From Sandarakinorhabdus sp. (GTDB taxonomy: Bacteria > Pseudomonadota > Alphaproteobacteria > Sphingomonadales > Sphingomonadaceae): a DNA stretch of 15,174 bases. Both the position numbers and the translations under genes were made by a program. The stretch is from the NCBI GenBank assembly GCA_025458465.1, contig JALOSK010000041.1, positions 1 through 15,174 of the forward strand. The letters run 5' to 3'. Positions 1-7,891 of this stretch are shown in pieces. The notes under the pieces were generated by a model. The model was given only the letters and a program-made list of their open reading frames with translations, was not told the origin of the DNA and did not search any database. Every line of letters starts with the position of its first letter. Position 1 is the first letter of the stretch.

Positions 1-63
1 CCCCGGTTGACGGTGGCCAAATGACGTAATAGCTTCCGATTCGGTAAGGGGAGGAGAGGCGCA

Positions 64-243
64 ATGGCCCACAAGTTCGAAATCTACAAGGACAAGGCCG
101 GCGAATATCGCGTGCGCTTCATGTACAACAGCGAGGTGATGTTCTCGACTCAGGGCTACTCACAAAAGTCCTCGGCCGTGAACGCCATCGAATCGATCAA
201 GAAAAACGGCCCCGGCGCCCCGACCGTCGAGGCCGAAGGCTGA
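64..243 (+). CDS. DUF1508 (YegP-like) small protein
   Basis: A 59-residue protein not preceded by any other complete gene. It starts at an ATG 4 nt after the purine-rich ribosome site GGGGAGGAGAGG (about 48-59). The sequence begins MAHKFEIYKDKAGEYRVRF and continues through an N-S-E-V turn and a GYSQKSSAVNAIESIKKN segment. This matches the DUF1508/YegP fold: a beta hairpin with the FEIYKDKxGxYR signature, then a helix carrying the xxAxNxIxSxKxN pattern. Family members are short single- or double-repeat proteins of unknown function; this one has a single repeat. Its last codons (GCC GAA GGC TGA) are the first part of a 27-bp tandem repeat that continues past the stop. A strong hairpin terminator at about 348-380 ends the transcript. 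The role is unknown; the family assignment is fairly secure. Confidence 0.85.
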   Translation: MAHKFEIYKDKAGEYRVRFMYNSEVMFSTQGYSQKSSAVNAIESIKKNGPGAPTVEAEG

Positions 244-324
244 GCAACCAGAAGCTTGGCCGAAGGCTGAGCTACCAGAAGCTTGGCCGAAGGCTGAGCA
301 GTCAAAAGCTTGGCTAAAGGCTGA
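231..324 (+). repeat. 27-bp tandem repeat containing the DUF1508 stop codon
   Basis: Units lie at 231-257, 258-284 and 285-311, with a partial fourth at 312-324. Each starts GGCCGAAGGCTGAGC and ends AAGCTT. The unit is nine codons long, so each copy puts another TGA in the same frame as the gene (241, 268, 295 and 322). Unit 2 differs from unit 1 at one base; unit 3 differs at a few more, mostly in the middle. The array lies between the stop codon and the terminator, so it would form the 3' untranslated region. Confidence 0.9.
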
Positions 325-347
325 TCCGAACAGCCATGTGAGGGCAG

Positions 348-380
348 GGGCGGCGCCGCAAGGCGCCGCCCTTCCTTTGT
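348..380 (+). terminator. Rho-independent terminator after DUF1508 gene
   Basis: A perfect 10-bp stem GGGCGGCGCC / GGCGCCGCCC (348-357 and 362-371) with a GCAA tetraloop is followed by the T-rich run TTCCTTTGT. It is oriented for the plus-strand gene at 64. No matching T run is present on the other strand, so it probably does not serve phhB. Confidence 0.8.
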
Positions 381-398
381 CTGCGGCAGCGCGTCTTG

Positions 399-680
399 CT
401 ACAGCAGCGCGTCTATGGCCCTGGCCATCTTCACATCACGCGCCGAAAGCCCGCCGGCATCATGGGTGGTGAGCGCAATCTCCACCCGGTTGTAGACGTT
501 GAACCATTCCGGGTGATGATCCTGGGCTTCGGCCAGCAAGGCGACGCGGTTCATGAAGCCCCAGGCCGCGCTGAAATCCTTGAAGCGCAGGGTGCGCTTC
601 AGATGTTCGCCATCCAGCTGCCAATCCGGCAATTGGGCGGCCAAAGCGGCGCGGGCTTGGTTGTCCAGCTTCTCGACCAT
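399..680 (-). CDS. phhB: 4a-hydroxytetrahydrobiopterin dehydratase (pterin-4a-carbinolamine dehydratase)
   Basis: A cytoplasmic 93-residue enzyme of the PCD/DCoH family, which dehydrates 4a-hydroxytetrahydropterin to regenerate the cofactor of aromatic amino-acid hydroxylases; some bacterial members act more widely on pterin or molybdopterin cofactors. The family signature is complete: [10 protein letters not shown] with His55-His56-Pro57, then N-V-Y, His73 (TTHD) and Asp82 (LSARD). These three His residues are the catalytic ones in the family. Length is normal. The start has an AGGAG about 11 nt upstream. It is transcribed divergently from the metallopeptidase gene, with only 27 bp between the two start codons. 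No phenylalanine hydroxylase is in the window, so the physiological partner is not shown. Confidence 0.92.
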   Translation of the reverse strand: MVEKLDNQARAALAAQLPDWQLDGEHLKRTLRFKDFSAAWGFMNRVALLAEAQDHHPEWFNVYNRVEIALTTHDAGGLSARDVKMARAIDALL

Positions 681-707
681 CGGGTGGGGAACTCCTATCT
701 AGGCGCC

Positions 708-1097
708 ATGCGACACGCCCCGACCCTTGCCGACATCGAACGCCTCGCACAAGCGGCGGTTGAGCGCTTGCCGCCGCTGTTCCGTCAGCATCTCGCCAGT
801 GTGGTGTTGCGGGTCGAGGATTTTCCGGACGAGACGGTGATGGCCGCGATGGACCTGGAAACCCCGTTCGACATCCTGGGCCTTTATTGGGGCCGCCATG
901 TCGGCCTGAAGGGAAGCGAACCATCCGGTGCCCTGCCAGACATGATCTTCCTTTATCGCCGGCCGATGCTTGATCTGTGGGCAGAAGGCACCGAAACGCT
1001 CGACGCCATCGTCACCCATGTGCTGGTGCACGAGGTGGGCCATCATTTCGGGCTTTCGGACAACGATATCGATCGGATCGAGGCGGAAGCGAACTAG
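708..1097 (+). CDS. Zincin-like metallopeptidase family protein (DUF1025 type)
   Basis: A 129-residue soluble protein with an HExxH zinc site near its C-terminus: H108-E-V-G-H112-H-F-G-L-S-D118. The HExxHxxGxxD form is the metzincin-like consensus, with H108, H112 and probably D118 binding zinc and E109 as the general base. Small proteins of this length ending in HEVGHHFG(L/M)SDxDI are the PF06262/DUF1025 zincin family; the physiological substrate is unknown. I chose ATG 708, which gives the N-terminus MRHAPTLADIERLAQ. The frame is open further upstream, to 396, but that part overlaps phhB on the other strand and does not look like real protein. Its end is 8 nt from the end of the convergent crotonase gene. 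Confidence 0.85.
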   Translation: MRHAPTLADIERLAQAAVERLPPLFRQHLASVVLRVEDFPDETVMAAMDLETPFDILGLYWGRHVGLKGSEPSGALPDMIFLYRRPMLDLWAEGTETLDAIVTHVLVHEVGHHFGLSDNDIDRIEAEAN

Positions 1098-1105
1098 CGG
1101 TCCCC

Positions 1106-1926
1106 TCAGCTGCCAGTGTAACGCGGCGGCCGCTTTTCGCGGTAGCTGGCGAAGGCCTCGCGGAAATCGGCGGTCTGCGTGGCCAGATCCTGCTCATGAT
1201 CGGCGGCTGCAAAGGCGGTGCTGTAATCCTCGTCCAGCGCGGTCCACACCTGCGCTTTCATGGCGGCGAGGCTGCGCGGCGCGCTGAAGGTGGCGATATT
1301 CTTCGCATAATCCAGCACGTGCGGCAGCAGCGCCTCATCGTCGAACACGTCGTTCACCAGCCCCAGCGCGCGCGCCTCCCGGCCATCGAAGCGGCGCGCG
1401 GTGTAAAGCAGGTCCATCGCCTTGGCCTGCCCGATGTGGCGGGTCAGCAGCCAGGCGGCGCCCTTTTCGCCGGGCACGCCGATGCGCGCGAAGGTGGCGT
1501 TGAACAGCGCAGACACGCTGGCAAAGCGGATGTCGCAGTGGAGCGACAGGATGAAGCCCCAACCGAACGCCGGGCCATTGATGGCCGCAATGGTAGGCTT
1601 GCGGCAGGTGATCAGCATGGGCCAGCCGCCGCTGTAATAGGGACTGAGCGCCGGGCCGACATCGTCGCCCCACTGCTGAGGCACATCGGGGTGGGTTTCC
1701 ACCCGGCCGCCAGCGCCGGTGCCGATGATCGAAAGATCAAGCCCGGCGCAGAAGCTGCGGCCCGCGCCGGTCACCACGATCACGCGGGCTTCGGGGTCTG
1801 CCCCGGCCCGTGCCACCGCAGCGAAGAAGCCGCTCAGCATGTCCGGCGTCAGCGCGTTCAACTTGTCTGGCCGGTTGAGGGTGATGGTCGCCACCCCGTC
1901 GGCCAGATCATAAAGAACCGGCTCGT

Positions 1927-1930
<4 letters not shown>
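1106..1930 (-). CDS. Enoyl-CoA hydratase/isomerase (crotonase) family protein
   Basis: A 274-residue crotonase-fold protein. The GTG start gives MNEPVLYDLADGVATITLNR and overlaps the stop of the upstream nitronate-monooxygenase reading frame by 4 nt (GTGA, 1927-1930), indicating translational coupling. The fold signatures are present: N-R-P-D-K-L-N-A-L (19-27); the first oxyanion loop F-C-A-G-L-D-L (60-66); the second as I-N-G-P-A-F-G-W-G-F (117-126); and H-C-D-I-R-F-A (131-137). The two glutamates of true enoyl-CoA hydratases (in GGGCE and QPE) are not conserved: by my alignment the positions are Ile127 and Phe147. A Glu is found instead in G-V-P-G-E155-K-G. It is therefore safer to say an acyl-CoA-handling crotonase of unknown reaction than a hydratase. 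Its translation may suffer from the frameshift in the gene before it. Confidence 0.88.
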
Positions 1931-3973
<2,043 letters not shown>

Positions 3974-3990
3974 TGGCGGGGAGACTGAAC

Positions 3991-4191
3991 ATGGCCGAGA
4001 AACGCCTGAGCAGCGGCGAAGTGGTGAAGACCGGCATCAGCTTTGGTTCGGCGCTGGCCATCACCATCAGCTGGAGCGCGAACAAATCGATTTTGTGGGC
4101 CATGCTCCATGGCCTTTTGTCATGGATTTACGTGCAATTCCCGCGTGCTCGCAAAATCAGATGGATAGCTGAAACCTCCAGATCGGCATGA
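3991..4191 (+). CDS. Small membrane protein of unknown function
   Basis: Sixty-six residues from ATG 3991, which has GGGGAG 7 nt upstream. In-frame alternatives are GTG 3970 and ATG 3973, which would overlap the aminotransferase stop. The N-terminal half, M-A-E-K-R-L-S-S-G-E-V-V-K-T-G, is followed by one hydrophobic span that resembles short conserved proteobacterial membrane proteins ending in a phrase like SWxYVIYF. That resemblance is from memory. After S-W-I-Y-V the residues turn basic and polar (Q-F-P-R-A-R-K-I-R-W), unlike what I expect, so the 3' end may be altered. The stop codon lies inside the -24 element of the sigma-54 promoter for the next gene. Function unknown. Confidence 0.55.
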   Translation: MAEKRLSSGEVVKTGISFGSALAITISWSANKSILWAMLHGLLSWIYVQFPRARKIRWIAETSRSA

Positions 4192-4199
4192 ATTTTGCA
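4184..4199 (+). promoter_or_regulatory. Sigma-54 (-24/-12) promoter of first PEP-CTERM gene
   Basis: The sequence CGGCATGAATTTTGCA has the invariant GG (4185-4186) and GC (4197-4198) separated by exactly 10 nt, with TTTTGCA at the -12 box. It matches the sigma-54 consensus TGGCACG-N4-TTGCW except for two substitutions in the -24 box. The GC is 54 nt before the start codon at 4253. No clear dyad or IHF site comparable to the downstream promoter was found upstream of it. Confidence 0.6.
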
Positions 4200-4252
4200 T
4201 AACCTTTGCAAGGAATCCGTGAATCGCGATTTCAGTGCAAAGGGAGCCCATC

Positions 4253-5008
4253 ATGATCCGTGCCACGCTTGGTCTGGCCGTCGCCTTTGCAGCCTTTGTT
4301 GCCGCGCCGGCCAGTGCCGTTACCACCTTTGCCACCTACAGCGGTCTGGGTAACAACATCCGGTTCGAGAAGTCCGGGCCGAACGACGCCACAATCTACA
4401 CGATCAGCACCAGCACACCGACCAACAGTGCGCAGGCGATCGTGCCGGACAGCGTGGACGTGACCTTCAACTTCGTGAACTCGCCGCTCTCGGCGCTGGG
4501 CAGCCTGACCGCATCCTTCACGATGAGCATTGCCGTGACCGCGCCGGCGGCGAGCCTGGGCGGCGGCGCCTACACCCAGAGCACCGGTGCGGGCAGCTTC
4601 AGCTTCCTCAGCACCACGCCATTCACCTGGTCGGGCACGACCTATGCAGCCGGCACCAACCTGCTGTCGGGCAACTTCTGCACTGCCACCATGTTCGGTG
4701 CCAGCACGTCCGGCTCGCTTACCGGCTCGACCGACACGTGCGCTTTCCTGACCTTCACGTCGGATCTGCTGAATTTCGGCAACACGACGGCGCGGGATTT
4801 CAGCCTCTCCCTGACCGCGATCACGCCGGCCCTGAACGCCATTTCCGGCGAAACGCTGGACACGTTCACGGCGTTCAGCGGAGGCAGCTTCTCTGCCGAG
4901 CCGCTGCCCAATCCTGTGCCAGAGCCGGGCACCTGGGCGATGCTGGTGCTGGGCATGGGCCTCGTCGGGAGCGTGCATCGGCGTCGGCGCGCGCAGGCGA
5001 TTGCATGA
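4253..5008 (+). CDS. PEPxxWA-CTERM sorting domain-containing secreted protein (first paralogue)
   Basis: A 251-residue exported protein. I chose ATG 4253 because AAAGGGAG lies 6 nt upstream and it gives a clean signal peptide, MIRATLGLAVAFAAFVAAPASA, cleaved after about residue 22; the in-frame ATG at 4235 would spoil it. The mature region (23-215) is rich in Ser, Thr, Gly and Ala with alternating hydrophobic residues, as expected for a beta-rich surface protein, and has two Cys in the middle. The C-terminus is the tripartite sorting signal: V222-P-E-P-G-T-W-A, a hydrophobic span M-L-V-L-G-M-G-L-V-G, then H-R-R-R-R. Exosortases recognise this tail. No exosortase is in the window. It is a distant tandem paralogue of the gene at 5265 and has its own sigma-54 promoter and terminator. 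The function of the mature domain is unknown. Confidence 0.92.
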   Translation: MIRATLGLAVAFAAFVAAPASAVTTFATYSGLGNNIRFEKSGPNDATIYTISTSTPTNSAQAIVPDSVDVTFNFVNSPLSALGSLTASFTMSIAVTAPAASLGGGAYTQSTGAGSFSFLSTTPFTWSGTTYAAGTNLLSGNFCTATMFGASTSGSLTGSTDTCAFLTFTSDLLNFGNTTARDFSLSLTAITPALNAISGETLDTFTAFSGGSFSAEPLPNPVPEPGTWAMLVLGMGLVGSVHRRRRAQAIA

Positions 5009-5035
5009 TCCCGCCATTGAATGCGGACTGCATGG

Positions 5036-5064
5036 AAAGGGGCCGCCGCGGCGGCCCCTTTTTT
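5036..5064 (+). terminator. Rho-independent terminator after first PEP-CTERM gene
   Basis: AAAGGGGCCGCC followed by GGCGGCCCC forms a 20-nt palindrome (5039-5058), directly followed by six T. It lies 28 nt after the stop codon and closely resembles the terminator at 6046-6074, which has the same GGGGCCGC arms. Confidence 0.88.
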
Positions 5065-5114
5065 GTGTCCGGCTTTACGGAAGAACAGCGCAATCGCCCT
5101 CCGATCCCGTCAAC

Positions 5115-5136
5115 CTTGTAAGGCCCAGCTTACAAG
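5115..5136 (+). promoter_or_regulatory. Perfect 8-6-8 dyad, candidate enhancer (UAS) for the sigma-54 promoter
   Basis: CTTGTAAG (5115-5122) and CTTACAAG (5129-5136) are exact reverse complements separated by GCCCAG. The centre, about 5125.5, is roughly 98 bp upstream of the start site expected from the -24/-12 boxes at 5198, the usual distance for an enhancer-binding protein. No T run follows, so it is not a terminator. The regulator is unknown; a PrsR-type response regulator is a guess based on other PEP-CTERM systems. Confidence 0.6.
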
Positions 5137-5168
5137 ATTGAGAAGGTAAACGAAGTATTAAATATATA

Positions 5169-5181
5169 AATCAATGACTTA
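5169..5181 (+). promoter_or_regulatory. IHF-binding consensus between dyad and sigma-54 promoter
   Basis: AATCAATGACTTA matches the IHF consensus WATCAANNNNTTR at every fixed position. An A/T-rich tract (about 5153-5170) lies immediately upstream, as in strong IHF sites. It sits between the dyad (5115-5136) and the -24 box (5198), where DNA bending would bring an activator to sigma-54 polymerase. Confidence 0.6.
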
Positions 5182-5197
5182 AGGCGTTCGTGTCATC

Positions 5198-5213
5198 TGG
5201 CACGCTGTTTGCA
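5198..5213 (+). promoter_or_regulatory. Sigma-54 (-24/-12) promoter of second PEP-CTERM gene
   Basis: TGGCACGCTGTTTGCA is a perfect match to the RpoN consensus TGGCACG-N4-TTGCW, with a preceding C also fitting the usual pyrimidine. The GG (5199-5200) and GC (5211-5212) are 10 nt apart. Transcription would start near 5224, giving a leader of about 41 nt to the ATG at 5265. Activation would require an ATP-dependent enhancer-binding protein. Confidence 0.85.
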
Positions 5214-5264
5214 TCCAGATTGGCTGAAACCGTATCCGCATCGGTGGGAATGAGGAGAGTGAAA

Positions 5265-6020
5265 ATGGCTTTGAAGAAACTGATCCTGGGCGCTGTTGCT
5301 GCCGCCTCCGTGATGTCCGCCGTTCCGGCCTCGGCTGTGCAGGTGGTCTTTGCGCAGATCGACCTGCTCAACAGCGACCGGAACTTCCTTTTCCGTCGCA
5401 TCAGCGGCACCACGGGTGACTTCTACACCACGCCCACGGCGACCAGCTCGGTGCCGGGCGCCACGCAGATCCTGTTCTCGCTGGTCGGCTCGCCGACGCC
5501 GCTTTCCGTCACCGCCAACCTGTTTCTGCAGGGCTCGCTGAGCGGCAATCCCGCCGGGGTTACCTCTGGCCCGTTCAGCCAGCAGATCGACAGCTTCAGC
5601 TTCAATATCACGGCGAGCAATAGCTTCTGCTGGGGCGCCAATTGCTTCAACGCCGGCGACTCGCTGCTGTCCGGTTCGGTGGTGAACTCGGCCATTGTCG
5701 GCACCGTGGGCCAGACCAGCGCCGATCTGACGGGTTCGACCGTTGGCGGTTCGACCATCTCGTACCTCTCTCCGCTGGTCACCTTCGACGCCGGCAGCCC
5801 GTTCGCCTTCAACTTTGATCTGTCTAACCTTGATCGCGCGCTGACCGGTGGCAACAGCACCGCGATCGGCTCGTTCCGTGGCCAGATTTCCGGCACCTTC
5901 TCGTCGGAACCGGAACCGACCTTCAACGTGCCGGAACCCGGCACCTGGGCGCTGATGATCGTTGGCATGGGCCTGGTGGGTGTCGCCCGCCGCCGTCGCC
6001 GCAAGGTGGTTGCCGCCTGA
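5265..6020 (+). CDS. PEPxxWA-CTERM sorting domain-containing secreted protein (second paralogue)
   Basis: A 251-residue exported protein, the same length as its upstream paralogue. ATG 5265 follows GAGGAGAGTGAAA and gives the signal peptide MALKKLILGAVAAASVMSAV ending P-A-S-A (cleavage after about 24); an earlier in-frame start at 5190 would precede the sigma-54 promoter and can be discounted. The mature domain follows the same order of motifs as the first copy (a Phe-rich stretch near 40, a Ser-Pro turn near 90, S-L-L-S-G near 154, D-L-T-G-S-T near 175), but identity is low. The tail is V222-P-E-P-G-T-W-A, then L-M-I-V-G-M-G-L-V-G, then five Arg. It is probably processed at the outer face of the inner membrane by an exosortase and then released or anchored outside. 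The upstream region carries a dyad, an IHF site and a consensus sigma-54 promoter; a terminator follows. The mature function is unknown. Confidence 0.93.
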   Translation: MALKKLILGAVAAASVMSAVPASAVQVVFAQIDLLNSDRNFLFRRISGTTGDFYTTPTATSSVPGATQILFSLVGSPTPLSVTANLFLQGSLSGNPAGVTSGPFSQQIDSFSFNITASNSFCWGANCFNAGDSLLSGSVVNSAIVGTVGQTSADLTGSTVGGSTISYLSPLVTFDAGSPFAFNFDLSNLDRALTGGNSTAIGSFRGQISGTFSSEPEPTFNVPEPGTWALMIVGMGLVGVARRRRRKVVAA

Positions 6021-6045
6021 TCTGGCGTCAATATCCAGACACGAG

Positions 6046-6074
6046 AAAGGGGCCGCTGTTGCGGCCCCTTTTTT
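6046..6074 (+). terminator. Bidirectional terminator between second PEP-CTERM gene and glycosyltransferase
   Basis: GGGGCCGC (6049-6056), a TGTT loop and GCGGCCCC (6061-6068) are followed by six T on the plus strand. On the minus strand the hairpin is followed by TTTCTC, so it can also serve the convergent glycosyltransferase gene ending at 6087. Confidence 0.88.
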
Positions 6075-6086
6075 CATGCGGGGCCT

Positions 6087-7253
6087 TCAGGCCGCGCGGC
6101 GGGCAGCCAGCACGGCGGCATAGCCGGCAAACAGCGCGCTGAAATGTTCGTCGATGGTGCGGGCGTGGGGTGCTGCGGCAATCGCCTTGGCCCGCATCTC
6201 CGGCAGTTGCGGGATGGCCTCGGCAATCGTCATCGCCAGGCTGGCCGCATCCAGACTGCGGAACGCCAGCCCCAAGCCGGGTTCAAGCTGGTCATAGGCA
6301 GCCCCTTCGTCGGGCACGATCAACGGCAGGCCGCTGGCGCGCGCTTCGGCGCAGGCGATGCCGAAGGTCTCTGCTGGCGCGCCGTGCACCATCATGTCGG
6401 CGCTGGCGAGGATGCGCGCAAATTCGGCGCGGTCCCGCACCGGCGCAATCAACTGCACGTGCGGGTTTTCCCCCACCGCGCGGGCAACCGAGGCACGGGC
6501 GTGGCCATCACCCAGGATGATCAGCCCCAGCGGCCGACCATAGCTGGCAGCGGTGACCCCGGCGATCACCATCGGCCATTGCTTTTCCGGGCTGTGCCGG
6601 CCAACGCCGATCAGCAGCGTGGCCGTTGCCGGCAGGCCGCATTGCGCCAGCAGCCGGGCGCGCAGGGCCTCATCCCGGTTGGCCGGTGAGAACACGCCCG
6701 GATCCACGCCCAGGGCATTGTCCACCACCTTGGTGAGACCGCCATCGCGTAGCCGCTTCGACAGGCTGGGTGCCGCCGAAATCACCTGATCATAGCGGGC
6801 ATCCAGCCGGCGCAGATAGCGCCAGAACCAGTCGAAGCTGCGGTCGATGGTGCGGCGCGGCAGGAAGCCATCGAGATAGCGATAGACCCAGGCCGACAGC
6901 GGTTCGGCATGCATGAACAGGGCGCGCGGCGCGCTGCCCGGCCATTCTGCCACCGCCGCCGCGCTGCCCCAGGGTGAGGAACATTCGATGAAGTCGGGCT
7001 GTTGCTCTGCCAGGGTGGCGTGGATGATGCGGTCGCTGGCGAAATAGAAATAATTCCGGTCCAGCGGAAAGCGCGGGCTCTTGATGCTGATCAGGCGCGC
7101 CGTGCCCACATGGCGAACGCTGTCATCGGCGCCCGGGACCACGACGGTAAGACGCACGCCATGCTGCTGCGCCACCTCCAGCTTGCGGTGCGTATAGGTG
7201 CGGATGCCGCCCCCGTCGGGTGAATAGAGTGCCGATATGTCGACCAGATGCAT
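6087..7253 (-). CDS. GT4-family glycosyltransferase
   Basis: A 388-residue GT-B glycosyltransferase that would transfer a sugar from a nucleotide-sugar donor at the cytoplasmic face of the membrane. The N-terminal acceptor domain opens M-H-L-V-D-I-S-A-L-Y with the glycine-rich G14-G-G-I-R-T loop. The C-terminal donor domain shows G-V-G-R219-H-S-P-E-K224, the phosphate-contacting Arg and Lys, then I-L-G-D-G (246-250), and the retaining E-x7-E motif E295-T-F-G-I-A-C-A-E303. There is no signal peptide or membrane span. The arrangement is typical of RfaB/mannosyltransferase-like enzymes; donor and acceptor cannot be told. It is convergent with the PEP-CTERM gene and separated from the gene upstream on its own strand by about 100 bp with no recognisable promoter. 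A role in exopolysaccharide or lipid glycosylation is inference. Confidence 0.9.
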   Translation of the reverse strand: MHLVDISALYSPDGGGIRTYTHRKLEVAQQHGVRLTVVVPGADDSVRHVGTARLISIKSPRFPLDRNYFYFASDRIIHATLAEQQPDFIECSSPWGSAAAVAEWPGSAPRALFMHAEPLSAWVYRYLDGFLPRRTIDRSFDWFWRYLRRLDARYDQVISAAPSLSKRLRDGGLTKVVDNALGVDPGVFSPANRDEALRARLLAQCGLPATATLLIGVGRHSPEKQWPMVIAGVTAASYGRPLGLIILGDGHARASVARAVGENPHVQLIAPVRDRAEFARILASADMMVHGAPAETFGIACAEARASGLPLIVPDEGAAYDQLEPGLGLAFRSLDAASLAMTIAEAIPQLPEMRAKAIAAAPHARTIDEHFSALFAGYAAVLAARRAA

Positions 7254-7354
7254 GGCGGTTCGGGCCTTTCATCCCCGCCCAGGGCGCGTGCCGGACATTT
7301 CCATCTGCCGTGATGCCGCGAACGTCAAGCATCTGCTGCCACGGCGGCCGGTGA

Positions 7355-7891
7355 CTAGCGGTCCTTCAATGGCCCGAAACTGAACAGGCCCCGCCGATAG
7401 TTCAGGCGAATGCTGATCTGCGTGAGGCCAGGGCCGGTGTCGAACCGCACGGCTGCCGCCTTCGGTTTGCTCAGGCCAAGCCTGGGGTTGTTGGGAAAAC
7501 CGACCCCGTCGCTGGACAGGCCGAACTTCAGATTGGCATCGCGGTCATGCAGCATCGACAGCGTATAGGGGCCCGGCCCTGGCGTGCGGATGCACAACTG
7601 CACCGGGCCAGAGGGCGGCAGCTTGATCTCGACACGGCGGAACGTCTTGCCGGCGTTGATCAGGATATTGTCGTCCTCCAGGAAATCCTGTTCGTTGGCC
7701 GGATAGAGCTCCGCACGCAGCAGGCCCTGCCGATCCTTCAGGCCCACAGCGGTGATGATGACGGCCGGGCCAGCCTCGTTCGGCCGGCACTGGCCTTCCG
7801 CCTTGCCAAGGTTGGGGTTGGATTCCACCTGGGCCGAAGCACCTGCCGGAAGCAGTGCCAGCAGCCCCGCCAGCAATGCACGCATGCTCAT
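7355..7891 (-). CDS. DUF2141 domain-containing secreted protein
   Basis: A 178-residue exported protein. ATG 7891 overlaps the stop of the preceding membrane-protein gene as ATGA (7888-7891); ATG 7903 and ATG 7885 are alternatives. The signal peptide MSMRALLAGLLALLPAGASA is likely cut after residue 20. The mature domain has the DUF2141 order: an early beta strand A-V-I-I-T-A-V-G-L, a K-x-R-Q-G-L-L-R-A-E-L-Y strand, a G-P-Y-T-L-S-M-L-H-D-R-D-A-N-L segment equal to the family's HDxNxN, then G-V-G-F-P-N-N and a late A-A-V-R-F strand. The usual acidic cluster after H-D is reduced. Members are periplasmic or outer-surface beta-sandwich proteins of unknown function. It is the last gene of a three-gene overlapping unit. 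Confidence 0.85.
   Translation of the reverse strand: MSMRALLAGLLALLPAGASAQVESNPNLGKAEGQCRPNEAGPAVIITAVGLKDRQGLLRAELYPANEQDFLEDDNILINAGKTFRRVEIKLPPSGPVQLCIRTPGPGPYTLSMLHDRDANLKFGLSSDGVGFPNNPRLGLSKPKAAAVRFDTGPGLTQISIRLNYRRGLFSFGPLKDR

Noticed and set aside
1..24. Possible 3' end of an upstream gene (P-R-L-T-V-A-K, then TGA)
   Set aside because: Seven codons are too few to support a gene.
7..32. TTGACG and TAATAG upstream of the DUF1508 gene as a -35/-10 promoter
   Set aside because: The spacer is only 14 nt, too short for a normal sigma-70 promoter, and high-GC alphaproteobacterial promoters are hard to call by eye.
396..707. Long upstream extension of the metallopeptidase frame, and many other long open frames opposite real genes
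   Set aside because: High GC keeps antisense frames open; these lack family motifs and ribosome sites and lie opposite well-supported genes.
4098..4114. Inverted repeat GGCCATG-CTC-CATGGCC upstream of the first PEP-CTERM promoter as a matching enhancer
   Set aside because: It lies in the codons for the conserved-looking W-A-M-L-H-G-L stretch of the small membrane protein, and its sequence is unlike the dyad at 5115-5136.
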